The notes under the pieces: model-generated | The model's database searches: none | Told to the model about the DNA's origin: nothing | The model's input: only the letters and a program-made list of their open reading frames with translations | Part shown: piece by piece, positions 25,519-33,786 of the stretch | How positions within the stretch are numbered: position 1 is the stretch's first letter | Layout: each line of letters starts with the position of its first letter | Source: Sinorhizobium sp. RAC02 | GTDB taxonomy: Bacteria > Pseudomonadota > Alphaproteobacteria > Rhizobiales > Rhizobiaceae | Length of the DNA: 64,000 nucleotides | Assembly: GCF_001713395.1 (NCBI RefSeq) | Contig: NZ_CP016450.1 | Coordinates: forward strand, 620,001 to 684,000 | Reading direction: 5' to 3' | Translations under genes and position numbers: made by a program

Positions 25519-26259
25519 ATGTTCCAGAATTCGCCCAGTTGCTTCATCAGTGCCGTGTGGGATCGTCTCGTCGGCATGGTCTCCGATGCCGCCAGCAATG
25601 TGCTGTCCGGCGTGGTCGAGGCGGTGCGCACATTGTTTGAAGGCGATCCGGAAACCCGCAAGCAGGTGGCGTTTTCCGTCGCGATGATCGCGCTTTCCGC
25701 CAAGATGGCGAAGGCCGACGGCATCGTCACGACCGCCGAGGTCGATGCCTTCAAGGACATCTTCAAGTACCCGGACAACCAGGCGGCCAATGTCGCGCGG
25801 CTCTATAACCTCGCGCGGCAGGACGTTGCCGGCTACGAGGCCTATGCCGAGAAGATGATGGCGCTCTGCGTGTCCTGCGAGAAGAACTGCCCGATCCTTG
25901 AGGATATCGTCGACGGCCTGTTCCATATCGCCAAGGCGGATGGGCTGATCCACGACAAGGAAATGGCCTTCCTGGGCCGCGTCGCGGAAATCTTTGGCAT
26001 GGTCGAGGAGCGCTTCGAACAGATCATCGCGCGTCACGTCCATGTCAGTGGGCGCGACCCCTACAAGGTGCTCGGTGTGAAGCCGAGCGACGATTTCACC
26101 GAGATCCGCAAGCGGTATCGCGTGCTTGCCTCGGAGAACCATCCTGATAGGCTGGTGGCGCGTGGCGTGCCGGCCGAGTTCCGTCAGATTGCGAACGACC
26201 GCATGGCCGCGCTCAACGCTGCCTATGAGGCGATCGAGAAGGAACGCTGCGCTGCATGA
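25519..26259 (+). CDS. TerB-like/DnaJ-domain protein (DjlA-like co-chaperone)
   Basis: About 246 residues. An N-terminal to central TerB-like helical domain (about 30-150; AMIALSAKMAKADGIVTTAE and GLFHIAKADGLIHDKE are the two paired acidic repeats) is joined to a C-terminal J domain with an intact HPD (ENHPDRLVARG) and DPYKVLGVKPSDD. This resembles DjlA without its N-terminal membrane helix, so it should be cytoplasmic and stimulate DnaK. The start is uncertain: ATG 25519 lacks a good RBS, and a GTG at 25555 or an ATG at 25576 is also possible. The stop overlaps the next gene's ATG as ATGA. Confidence 0.82.
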   Translation: MFQNSPSCFISAVWDRLVGMVSDAASNVLSGVVEAVRTLFEGDPETRKQVAFSVAMIALSAKMAKADGIVTTAEVDAFKDIFKYPDNQAANVARLYNLARQDVAGYEAYAEKMMALCVSCEKNCPILEDIVDGLFHIAKADGLIHDKEMAFLGRVAEIFGMVEERFEQIIARHVHVSGRDPYKVLGVKPSDDFTEIRKRYRVLASENHPDRLVARGVPAEFRQIANDRMAALNAAYEAIEKERCAA

Positions 26260-27020
26260 GCGCATTCACATGTGATTATCTCGGTGCGACCGCCGCGCCG
26301 TCGCCGAACTTTGGCGAACGCGCTGGCGGCCGGGAACCAGACATCATCCTCCTGCATTATACCGGCATGGAAACGGCGGACGGCGCGCTGAAATGGCTTC
26401 GTGCGCCCGAAAGCCAGGTCTCGTGTCATTACTTCGTGCACGAGGACGGACGCGTCGAGCAACTCGTGCGCGAGGCGGATCGTGCCTGGCATGCCGGGAA
26501 AAGCCTGTGGAAGGGTGAGGCCGACATCAACTCGGCCTCGATCGGTGTCGAGATTGCCAATGCCGGCCATCCCGGCGGGCTGCCGGATTTCCCTGAAGCG
26601 CAGGTGAACGCGGTCGTCGAATTGTGTCTCGATTGTGGCCGAAGGTGGAAAATCACCCCTGAACGGGTGCTTGCTCACTCGGATGTGGCCCCGATTCGCA
26701 AGGTCGATCCGGGTGAAAAATTCCCGTGGAACCGCCTGCACGCGGCGGGTGTCGGGCACTGGGTGGAGCCATCACCGATTGCCGGTGGGCGGTTCTTCCA
26801 GCAAGGCGACACCGGCCAGCCGGTGGAGGCGCTCCAGACCATGCTGTCGCTCTACGGCTATGGTACGGAAATCAATGGATATTACTCGGAAAAAACGGAA
26901 GGCGACGTTGCTGCTTTCCAGCGTCATTTCCGGCCGGAACGGGTCGATGGGATAGCCGATTTTTCGACCATCGACACGCTGCACCGCCTGCTTTCCGCGC
27001 TGCCGCGGCTGGCCGCCTGA
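26256..27020 (+). CDS. N-acetylmuramoyl-L-alanine amidase, AmpD-like, with peptidoglycan-binding domain
   Basis: 254 residues. The Amidase_2 domain (about 25-165) shows the zinc ligands in AmpD positions: H34 (LLHYTG), H141 and D151 (AHSDVAPIRKVDPG). A PG_binding_1 domain occupies about 180-250 (QPVEALQTMLSLYGYG). No signal peptide is seen, so like AmpD it may act on cytoplasmic anhydro-muropeptides during wall recycling; the second domain makes AmiD-like use possible if exported another way. It is translationally coupled to the TerB/DnaJ gene through ATGA. The two genes appear to form an operon. Confidence 0.88.
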   Translation: MSAFTCDYLGATAAPSPNFGERAGGREPDIILLHYTGMETADGALKWLRAPESQVSCHYFVHEDGRVEQLVREADRAWHAGKSLWKGEADINSASIGVEIANAGHPGGLPDFPEAQVNAVVELCLDCGRRWKITPERVLAHSDVAPIRKVDPGEKFPWNRLHAAGVGHWVEPSPIAGGRFFQQGDTGQPVEALQTMLSLYGYGTEINGYYSEKTEGDVAAFQRHFRPERVDGIADFSTIDTLHRLLSALPRLAA

Positions 27021-27245
27021 CAGGCTATCCGAATATTATAATATTACAGTCTGTAACAGAAGTTTACCGTTTCGCCACATCCTGACCCGATTGGCCATGT
27101 CTTTTCCGACTGCGTTCGTTGCAGCGCAACATGCGGTCAGGGCCTGATCGCACTCAACATGGATCGAGACGTCAGCGCAGGGTGCGCAGCTGTAGCTGCT
27201 GCGGCCCAGGGCCCTGCCTTTGCGCTTTTTGGAGACTGGAACTAG

Positions 27246-27905
27246 ATGAGAAGACTTCTTGCTGCCATCAGCGCGGCCTGCCTTTGTGTGTCCGTATTTT
27301 CCGCCAGCATGGCGCATGCCGAAGCCAAGAACGGCCCGGCCAAGAAACGATATCTGTTCGAGACCTCCGCCAAGAAGGACGTCGCTGCGAAGGAAAAACC
27401 CCGCAAGGTTTCCAGCAAGCGCAACAAGCGTAAGGCTGGGATCAACAAGGACGGCGTCGTCGTCGGCAAGCTGAAGACCTTCAAGAGCACGACCGGTTAC
27501 CCCAAGGCGGAGAATCCGCTGGCGACGGGCGTGAAGGCCGCGGGTTATTCCAGCCTCATCCAATCCTATGCGAAGGCTTACGGTGTTCCGAGCAATCTGG
27601 CGCATGCCGTCGTTCGCGTCGAGAGCAATTTCAATCCGCGTGCCCGTGGCAGTGCCGGCGAGATCGGCCTCATGCAGATCAAGCCGGCGACGGCGCGCAT
27701 GATGGGTTACCGTGGCGGCGCCAAGGGGCTCTACGATCCGGAAACCAACATCAAGTTCGGCATGAAGTACCTCGCCGTGGCGCATGACCTGAGCGGCGGC
27801 ACGACCTGCGGCACCATCCTGAAGTACAATGCCGGCCATGGCGCCAAGCGCATGAACCCTGTTTCGAAGCGCTATTGCGGCAAGATCCAGAGCATCATCG
27901 ACTGA
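27246..27905 (+). CDS. Small periplasmic SLT-family lytic transglycosylase
   Basis: 219 residues. A signal peptide (MRRLLAAISAACLCVSVFSA, ending SMAHA-E) is followed by a Lys/Arg-rich linker (about 27-75) and an SLT domain (about 95-215). The catalytic Glu lies in VVRVESNFNPRA, then GEIGLMQIKPATARMMGY and TNIKFGMKYLA. It would cleave the glycan strand. The basic linker may bind the acidic cell wall. The upstream 225-base gap contains a perfect 14-bp palindrome (AATATTATAATATT, 27032-27045) in an AT-rich patch that probably belongs to the promoter. The second 47-bp repeat follows its stop. Confidence 0.87.
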   Translation: MRRLLAAISAACLCVSVFSASMAHAEAKNGPAKKRYLFETSAKKDVAAKEKPRKVSSKRNKRKAGINKDGVVVGKLKTFKSTTGYPKAENPLATGVKAAGYSSLIQSYAKAYGVPSNLAHAVVRVESNFNPRARGSAGEIGLMQIKPATARMMGYRGGAKGLYDPETNIKFGMKYLAVAHDLSGGTTCGTILKYNAGHGAKRMNPVSKRYCGKIQSIID

Positions 27906-27967
27906 TCATGCCGATGGGCGATTTTTCGCGGGCTGGAACCGGCCCGCGGCCATCCCTGTCTGATTTT

Positions 27968-28014
27968 AGGCAATTCCAGACGGAAAACCGCTTCACACTT
28001 TTCCTGGAATTGCT
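27968..28014 (+). repeat. 47-bp inverted-repeat element, copy 2
   Basis: Same element as at 25265-25310, in the same orientation: GGCAATTCCAG on the left and CTGGAATTGCT on the right, with CCGCTTCACACTTTTC in the middle. It lies between the transglycosylase and the FAD oxidoreductase gene, whose ATG is 30 bases on, so it is probably within that gene's 5' leader. Confidence 0.78.
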
Positions 28015-28043
28015 ATGCCATCCCTGAAACGTGAGGGTGAAGC

Positions 28044-29225
28044 ATGGATCGGCATTTCGATTTCGTCGTTGTAGGCAGGGGCATGATGGGGGCGGCAGCG
28101 GCGCGCCACCTCACAAAAACGGGCGCCTCCGTGGCGCTCGTTGGACGGGGAGAGCCCGCCGACTGGAAGAACCACGACGGCGTCTTCTCCAGCCACTACG
28201 ACAGCGGCCGCATCACCCGAACCATTGACCAGAACCCGGACTGGGCGTTGCTCGCCAACCGCTCGATCGCCCGCTACCGAGACATCGAAGCGGAAAGCGG
28301 CATCACCTTCTACGGCGAGACCGGTTGCTTGATCACGGGTGCGGCGGGCGGCGATTTTCTCAACAATGTCGAATCCGTCGCCAGGCGCTATGCGCTGGAT
28401 GCGCCCTTGTTCGATCGCGCTGCTCTGAGAAGCCGCTTTCCGTGGTTCGACCTGCCTGAAACCTCGGCGGGTGTCTTCGAGGCGACGAATGCGGGTTATG
28501 TCGATCCGCGCAAGCTCGTTTCGGCGCAGGTTGTCTGCATGGAAAAGGCCGGCGGCGTTTCCATCCTCGACGATGCGGTTTCGGTCACCGACGCCGGCGG
28601 TCGCGGGTCCGTGTCCCTGAAATCGGGAGCTACTGTCACCGCCGGGCGCGTACTCGTTGCGACCGGCGGTTTTTCGCGGGCGCCGGGGCTGCTGCCGAAG
28701 GTGCCGGCCCTCGTTGTGAAGGCGCGCACCGTCGTGCTGGCGCAGCTGACGCCGGCGCAGGCGGAGGCCTATCGCGATATGCCGTCGTGGATCGACGAGA
28801 GCACCGATCCTGCCGACCATTTCTATTTCCTGCCGCCCATCGTCTACCCGGACGGCCAGACCTATCTCAAGATCGGCGGTGACCCGACCGAAGTCGAGAT
28901 CGAGGACGAGCAGGCTGTCCGCGACTGGTTCCGTGGCGAAGGCCGTCCGGAGGCGATCGTGCATCTCAAGCATTTGCTTGCGCGCGCCATCCCGGACCTC
29001 GACCCGGTGCGGCTGATCTCCATTCCCTGCATTACGACCTATACGCCGCACGGCTATCCCTATGCCGGCTTCGTCGAGAGTGACCGCGTGGCGCTGCTGA
29101 CGGGCGGCAACGGGGCGGCGGCGAAGAGTTCGGACGAGATCGGTCGCATCGGCGCCGACCTGGTGATTCGCGGCCGGCTCGACGAACCGGACTACGCAAC
29201 GGATTTTGCGGTTCATTTCCGCTAA
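28044..29225 (+). CDS. FAD-dependent oxidoreductase of the DAO (sarcosine oxidase-like) family
   Basis: 393 residues. The N-terminal dinucleotide fold has GRGMMGAAAARHL (the GxGxxG FAD loop, about 12-17) and a conserved second FAD motif (VLVATGGFSRAPG) near 200. The C-terminal part ends with CITTYTPHGYPYAGF and GGNGAAAKSSDEIGR, resembling monomeric sarcosine oxidase and N-methyl amino-acid oxidases. In those enzymes FAD is held covalently by a Cys at a fixed site; the Cys in SIPCITTYTP could be that residue, but I cannot confirm the alignment. It is cytoplasmic. Substrate is likely an N-methylated or D-amino acid, inferred only from the family. Confidence 0.85.
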   Translation: MDRHFDFVVVGRGMMGAAAARHLTKTGASVALVGRGEPADWKNHDGVFSSHYDSGRITRTIDQNPDWALLANRSIARYRDIEAESGITFYGETGCLITGAAGGDFLNNVESVARRYALDAPLFDRAALRSRFPWFDLPETSAGVFEATNAGYVDPRKLVSAQVVCMEKAGGVSILDDAVSVTDAGGRGSVSLKSGATVTAGRVLVATGGFSRAPGLLPKVPALVVKARTVVLAQLTPAQAEAYRDMPSWIDESTDPADHFYFLPPIVYPDGQTYLKIGGDPTEVEIEDEQAVRDWFRGEGRPEAIVHLKHLLARAIPDLDPVRLISIPCITTYTPHGYPYAGFVESDRVALLTGGNGAAAKSSDEIGRIGADLVIRGRLDEPDYATDFAVHFR

Positions 29226-29274
29226 GCCACGTTTGTCTCTGGTCTTTCCCGTCGGTATCAGCTAGTCAGCGCCT

Positions 29275-29668
29275 GCCAGTTGGCCGGGCAGCCGCGCTTT
29301 GCAAGGGTCGAAAGACCGCAAGGTGAGGAAAGTCCGGGCTCCACGGAAACACGGTGCCGGATAACGTCCGGCGGGGGCGACCCTAGGGAAAGTGCCACAG
29401 AAAGCAAACCGCCTTCCTTGGAAGGTAAGGGTGAAAGGGTGGGGTAAGAGCCCACCGCGGTCCTGGCAACAGGGCTGGCAAGGCAAACCCCACCGGGAGC
29501 AAAACCGAATAGGGATGACGCGAAACGCGCAAGCGTTTCAGCCCGTTTCCGGGCCGGTCATCCGGGTGGGTTGCAAGAGGCCGGGCGCAAGTCCGGTCCC
29601 AGATGAATGGCTGCCACGTTCCGGTGCAAACCGGGGCCATACAGAACCCGGCTTACAGGCCAACTGGC
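29275..29668 (+). ncRNA. rnpB: RNase P RNA (class A)
   Basis: The ends pair (GCCAGTTGGCC at 29275 with GGCCAACTGGC at 29658-29668), forming helix P1. Conserved class A signatures are present: GAGGAAAGTCCGGGCTCC near the 5' end (the P4-J3/4 region), CACAGAAAGCAAACCGCC in the middle, and ACAGAACCCGGCTTACAGGC near the 3' end (P4 partner and CR-V). Length, about 394 bases between the P1 arms, is normal for alphaproteobacteria. It provides the catalytic RNA that matures tRNA 5' ends. Short reading frames across this stretch are artefacts of the RNA gene. The mature ends may extend a few bases beyond P1. Confidence 0.95.
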
Positions 29669-29878
29669 AAAAATCTTTCTCCGGAAGACGATTTTTTACG
29701 ACGCTCTAATGCGCTGAATTCCTTGGGGTTCGCGCATGCCTTGCTGTGTGCTGAAACGCACGCGAGTGGTGTTTCACATCTTGCAAATACAAGGCGTTGG
29801 CAGGCCTTTCCTAACCTTTTGTTAAACTTAACGCCTTATAAACGTTTGACGGTCTGAACACGGGGGATGAGGTCTCTT

Positions 29879-29912
29879 CCCATTGACGCCCATATGGTCC
29901 CATGGTATCCCA
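29879..29912 (-). promoter_or_regulatory. Four-copy TGGG array: probable MraZ operator
   Basis: On the minus strand TGGG occurs four times at exactly 10-base intervals. On the plus strand CCCA begins at 29879, 29889, 29899 and 29909. MraZ is known to bind direct repeats of TGGG-type boxes separated by a helical turn upstream of its own gene and to regulate the dcw cluster. The array ends 180 bases before the mraZ ATG. The interval 29669-30091 (about 420 bases) contains no gene; it also has an AT-rich patch with GTTAAACTTAAC near 29822-29833, where the promoter may lie. Confidence 0.75.
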
Positions 29913-30091
29913 AAATCACACTGCACGAGGACGCATGAGCGTCCGATCATCGCAAAGCTTTGAGGCAAACCGGCTGGGGACGGTGTGGCGCGAACGCGCT
30001 GCGTCAAGGCTGGTTCGTGCGCGTGGTGTTGTGTTGGATTTGCCCGGACGGATGCACAGCGTCGGGGTAGGGGAAACGGCTGTATCGTGTC

Positions 30092-30532
30092 ATGAACCGG
30101 TTCCTGTCGAATGCGACGAACAGGATCGATGCCAAGGGAAGGGTTTCCGTTCCTTCGGCTTTTCGATCCGTCCTGTCGCAACGCGACATCCGGGAGCTGT
30201 ACTGCTTCCAGGATTTCATGTTTCCGGCGATCAGCGTCGGTGGGCTGGATTTGCTCGATCGTTTCGAGCGCCAGATCGCCAGCGAGGATGCGTTTTCGCC
30301 GAAAGCCAATCGGATGTCGCTCCTCATTCACGGGGGCGGCGTCTTCATGAAGCTCGATTCGGAAGGGCGCCTGCCGGTCACGGATTTTATCCGGGACTAT
30401 ACGGGCATCACCACGGACGTGACCTTTGTCGGTCGGGCGGATCATTTTCAGCTCTGGGCACCGCAGGCATTCGAAGCCACGCAGGCGGCGGCCCGGGAAG
30501 AGTTCAGGTTGCGAGGTCTGGGCTCGGGGTAA
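30092..30532 (+). CDS. mraZ: MraZ transcriptional regulator of the dcw cluster
   Basis: 146 residues made of two SpoVT/AbrB-type repeats: [25 protein letters not shown] in the first, [19 protein letters not shown] in the second. MraZ forms a ring and binds DNA repeats ahead of its own gene. The expected binding boxes are visible 180 bases upstream. It is the first gene of the dcw cluster, followed 14 bases later by rsmH. The start codon has only a weak ribosome-binding site (GGGGAAACGG lies rather far upstream). Length is typical. Confidence 0.93.
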   Translation: MNRFLSNATNRIDAKGRVSVPSAFRSVLSQRDIRELYCFQDFMFPAISVGGLDLLDRFERQIASEDAFSPKANRMSLLIHGGGVFMKLDSEGRLPVTDFIRDYTGITTDVTFVGRADHFQLWAPQAFEATQAAAREEFRLRGLGSG

Positions 30533-30546
30533 GACGGAGAATCGGA

Positions 30547-31572
30547 ATGACGGCGGATCTTGGCGGAGGGTTTTCTGATGCCGATGGCGGACCGGTCCGT
30601 CACATTCCGGTTCTTCTCTCCGAGGTCATCGCGGCGCTCGCGCCGAAACCCGGCCAGGTCATTCTTGACGGTACCTTCGGGGCAGGCGGCTACACATCCG
30701 CCATCCTCGCCGAAGGCGCAAACGTCATCGGGCTCGACCGTGATCCGAACGCCATTGCCGGCGGTCAGGAACTGGTCGAATCATCCGGCGGGCGTCTGAC
30801 GCTCATCCATTCCCGCTTTTCCGAACTTGCCGAGCATGCACCCGCGGGCGGGCTCGATGGCGTCGTGCTCGATATCGGCGTTTCCTCCATGCAGATCGAC
30901 GAGGCCGAGCGCGGTTTTTCGTTCCAGAAGAACGGCCCGCTCGACATGCGCATGTCCGCGTCCGGCGTTTCGGCAGCCGACGTGGTCAACCGCGCAAAAG
31001 TCTCCGACCTCATCCGCATCTTCGGCTTTCTCGGCGAAGAGAAGCAGGCCGGCCGCATCGCCCGCGCCATCGAGAAGGCGCGCGAGAAGGAATTCTTCAC
31101 CACGACGCGCCAGCTTGCAAACCTCATCGAGCTGACGACGCCGCGCAAGGCCAAGGACAAGATCCACCCGGCGACCCGCGTCTTCCAGGCGCTGCGCGTT
31201 TTTGTCAACGATGAGCTGGGCGAACTCGCCGAGGCGTTGTTTGCCGCCGAGCGCGCGCTGAAGCCGGGCGGTCGTCTGGTCATTGTCAGCTTCCATTCGC
31301 TGGAAGATCGCATCGTCAAGAAATTCTTCCAGGATCGCTCCGGAAAGGCCGCCGGATCGCGCCATCTGCCGGAAGTGCACGATAAGGCCGCAACCTTCGC
31401 ACCAGTCGGGCGCCCTATGGTGGCGGCCAGCGACGAGGAGAGTGCGGTCAATCCGCGTGCCCGATCCGCGAAGCTGAGGGCAGGCGAGCGCACCAGCGCC
31501 CCTGCCGGGACGGATGATCTGTCCATTTTCAACCTGCCCAACCTTGCCGCCCTTGAGAAGATGGGAAGCTGA
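30547..31572 (+). CDS. rsmH: 16S rRNA (cytosine1402-N4)-methyltransferase RsmH
   Basis: 341 residues. It methylates N4 of C1402 in the decoding centre of 16S rRNA using SAM. Signatures are HIPVLLSEV near the N-terminus, [15 protein letters not shown] (the SAM loop), [12 protein letters not shown], and RRFSFQK-like [16 protein letters not shown]; the conserved [13 protein letters not shown] comes later. Formerly mraW, it normally follows mraZ. ATG 30547 lies in a GGAATG context with ACGGAGAATC upstream. A much longer frame from 29902 covers mraZ in another frame and is not real. It ends 3 bases before ftsL. Confidence 0.95.
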   Translation: MTADLGGGFSDADGGPVRHIPVLLSEVIAALAPKPGQVILDGTFGAGGYTSAILAEGANVIGLDRDPNAIAGGQELVESSGGRLTLIHSRFSELAEHAPAGGLDGVVLDIGVSSMQIDEAERGFSFQKNGPLDMRMSASGVSAADVVNRAKVSDLIRIFGFLGEEKQAGRIARAIEKAREKEFFTTTRQLANLIELTTPRKAKDKIHPATRVFQALRVFVNDELGELAEALFAAERALKPGGRLVIVSFHSLEDRIVKKFFQDRSGKAAGSRHLPEVHDKAATFAPVGRPMVAASDEESAVNPRARSAKLRAGERTSAPAGTDDLSIFNLPNLAALEKMGS

Positions 31573-31575
31573 GTG

Positions 31576-31977
31576 ATGTTCCGTACCCTTGATGTCGTGA
31601 TGATCGCCGTCATGACCGCAGCAGCCACCGTTACCTATTCGATCAAGCATCAGGCCGAGAACAAGCTTGAGGTGGTGCGCAAGCTCGATTCCGAGATCAA
31701 GCTCGAGGAAGACACGATCGATCTGCTCAAGGCCGACTGGGCGCTTCTCACCCAGCCGAACCGCCTGAACCGTCTCGTCAAGACCTTCGAAGCCGACCTG
31801 AAGCTCGTGCCGACCGAATCGACCCAGCTGGCGCAGCCGAACGAACTGCCGATGCCGATGGCCGAACTGCCGGCGCTGGAGCCCGAAAAGGACGGCAAGA
31901 AGGACGAGAAGGTCGCCAAGAACAAGAAGAAGGCCTCGGGCACGGACGCAATCCAAACCGGATCGGTGGCAAACTGA
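31576..31977 (+). CDS. ftsL: Cell division protein FtsL
   Basis: 133 residues: a short N-terminal tail, one membrane helix (about 5-24, VVMIAVMTAAATVTYSIK), a heptad-like coiled region (ENKLEVVRKLDSEIKLEEDTIDLLKADWALL) and a Lys/Glu-rich C-terminal tail. This is the FtsL layout; FtsL bridges FtsB, FtsQ and the FtsWI synthase at the divisome. The sequence is poorly conserved, so the call relies on position between rsmH and ftsI plus topology. ATG 31576 is used; GTG 31573 is an alternative. Its stop overlaps the ftsI ATG by one base (TGATG). Confidence 0.85.
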   Translation: MFRTLDVVMIAVMTAAATVTYSIKHQAENKLEVVRKLDSEIKLEEDTIDLLKADWALLTQPNRLNRLVKTFEADLKLVPTESTQLAQPNELPMPMAELPALEPEKDGKKDEKVAKNKKKASGTDAIQTGSVAN

Positions 31978-33722
31978 TGTCGTTTCTCTCCCGCATCATG
32001 GACCTCAAAAGCAAGGCGCATTTCAGCGCCGGCGGCAACAACAACCGGACCGGCGCCAACGGGCAGGTCTTCGAAGGCACGCGCAAGCGCTCGGGCTCGC
32101 AGGCCCGCAGCCGCGTTGCCGTCATCATCTGCTGCTTCGGCATGGTCTATGCGGTCATCGGCGGCCGCCTCGTGCAATACGGCATGGCCTCGCCGGAAAC
32201 CGTTTCCTCGATCGGCCCTGCCGATCACCTGATGGCATCCCGCCCCGACATCATCGACCGCAACGGTGAAATCCTCGCGACCGACATCCGTACCGTTTCG
32301 CTCTATGCCGAGCCGCACAAGATCGTCGATGCTGACGAGGCCGTCGAAATGCTCGCGACCGTGATGCCGGACCTCGACCGGCGCGGCATCTACCGCAAGC
32401 TGACCTCGAAATCCCGTTTCCAGTGGCTGAAGCGCCAGCTGACGCCCAAGCAGCAGAGCCGTATCCTGGCGCTTGGCATTCCCGGCGTCGGCTTCCGGCC
32501 GGAGAAGCGCCGCTTCTATCCGGGCGGTGTCACCGCGTCTCACGTCGTCGGCCACGTCAACATCGACAACCGCGGCATTGCCGGCATGGAGCGCTATATC
32601 GACAGCCAGGGTCTCGCCGACCTTGCCGCGATCGGCATGACGAGCGATGCCAAGATGGAGCCGGTGCGGCTTTCCATCGATCTGCGCGTGCAGGCGATCG
32701 TGCGTGACGTCGTGGCGACGGGCATGGAGAAGTACAAGGCGCTCGCCGCCGGTGCCGTCGTGATGGACGTCAATACCGGCGAGATTCTCGCCATGGCCTC
32801 CGTGCCGGATTACGACCCGAACAACCCGGCCGCCGGCGCCAAGGATGGCTGGATGAACCGCATGTCGAACGGCACGTTTGAGATGGGCTCAACCTTCAAG
32901 ACCTTCACCACCGCGATGGCGCTCGATTCGGGCAAGGTGAAGATCACCGACAGTTTTGACGCCCGCGCACCCATCCGCATCGGCGGCTTCACCATCAAGG
33001 ACTTTCACGGCAAGCACCGCGTGCTGACCGTGCCCGAAATCTTCCAGTATTCGTCGAACATCGGCACGGCCAAGATGGCCGACGTCATCGGCATTGCCGG
33101 CCACAAGGAATTCCTCACCCGCATGGGCCTGCTGACCCGGCTTGAGACGGAACTCCCGGAAGTGAAGACGCCGTCGCAGCCGCGCGAATGGAAGAAGATC
33201 AACTCGATCACCATTTCCTTCGGCCACGGTGTTTCCACGACGCCGTTGCAGACGGCAGTGGCGGCGGCGGCCCTCATGAACGGCGGCCGGCTCATCAACC
33301 CGACCTTCCTGCCGCGCACGGCCGAAGAGGCGAACGAGATCGCCAAGGTCGTGGTCAATCCCGACACCGTGGACAAGATGCGCTACCTCTTCAAGCTCAA
33401 CGCAAACGACGGCTCCGGCCGGCGCGCGCTGGTTCCGGGCTTCAATGTCGGCGGCAAGACGGGCACGGCCAACAAGGTCGTCGGCGGCCGCTATTCCAAC
33501 ACACAGAATTTCAACGCCTTCCTGTCCGCTTTCCCGATCGATGATCCGAAATATGTGGTTCTCACCTTCATCGATGCGCCGCAGACGGGCGAGGGTGGTG
33601 GCCGCACCGCCGGCCTCAACGCCGCGCCGATGGTCGGCGAGATCATCCGCCGTTCGGCATCCCTTCTTGGTGTAAAGCCGAAATTTGGTGAGGACGGGTC
33701 CGCCTTGCTTGTGTCTTATTGA
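31977..33722 (+). CDS. ftsI: Division-specific transpeptidase FtsI (PBP3)
   Basis: 581 residues, anchored by one helix (about 46-65). The pedestal domain has [13 protein letters not shown] (RGxxxDRNG box). The transpeptidase domain has the nucleophile S305 in STFK, the SxN motif SSN ([11 protein letters not shown]) and the KTG motif (GGKTGTANK). It crosslinks septal peptidoglycan and is the target of beta-lactams such as cephalexin. A 40-residue N-terminal Gly/Asn/Lys-rich cytoplasmic part precedes the helix. It overlaps ftsL by one base, as usual in rhizobia, and murE starts 64 bases after it. Confidence 0.94.
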   Translation: MSFLSRIMDLKSKAHFSAGGNNNRTGANGQVFEGTRKRSGSQARSRVAVIICCFGMVYAVIGGRLVQYGMASPETVSSIGPADHLMASRPDIIDRNGEILATDIRTVSLYAEPHKIVDADEAVEMLATVMPDLDRRGIYRKLTSKSRFQWLKRQLTPKQQSRILALGIPGVGFRPEKRRFYPGGVTASHVVGHVNIDNRGIAGMERYIDSQGLADLAAIGMTSDAKMEPVRLSIDLRVQAIVRDVVATGMEKYKALAAGAVVMDVNTGEILAMASVPDYDPNNPAAGAKDGWMNRMSNGTFEMGSTFKTFTTAMALDSGKVKITDSFDARAPIRIGGFTIKDFHGKHRVLTVPEIFQYSSNIGTAKMADVIGIAGHKEFLTRMGLLTRLETELPEVKTPSQPREWKKINSITISFGHGVSTTPLQTAVAAAALMNGGRLINPTFLPRTAEEANEIAKVVVNPDTVDKMRYLFKLNANDGSGRRALVPGFNVGGKTGTANKVVGGRYSNTQNFNAFLSAFPIDDPKYVVLTFIDAPQTGEGGGRTAGLNAAPMVGEIIRRSASLLGVKPKFGEDGSALLVSY

Positions 33723-33786
33723 ATGGAGAAGACGGGACGCCGATTCGGAAACGAACCGGCTGCCAACAGAAAGCAGCAGAGCGAAA

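Noticed and set aside
29262..29700. Short reading frames over positions 29262-29709
   Set aside because: This is the RNase P RNA; signatures and pairing ends account for the sequence.
29822..29833. Possible CtrA site (GTTAAACTTAAC) upstream of mraZ
   Set aside because: The half-sites are not separated by the usual seven bases in the TTAA-N7-TTAAC pattern; only a degenerate match TTTT-N7-TTAAC can be made.
29902..30546. N-terminal extension of rsmH
   Set aside because: The added 215 residues overlap mraZ in another frame and contain no homologous segments; RsmH begins normally at 30547.
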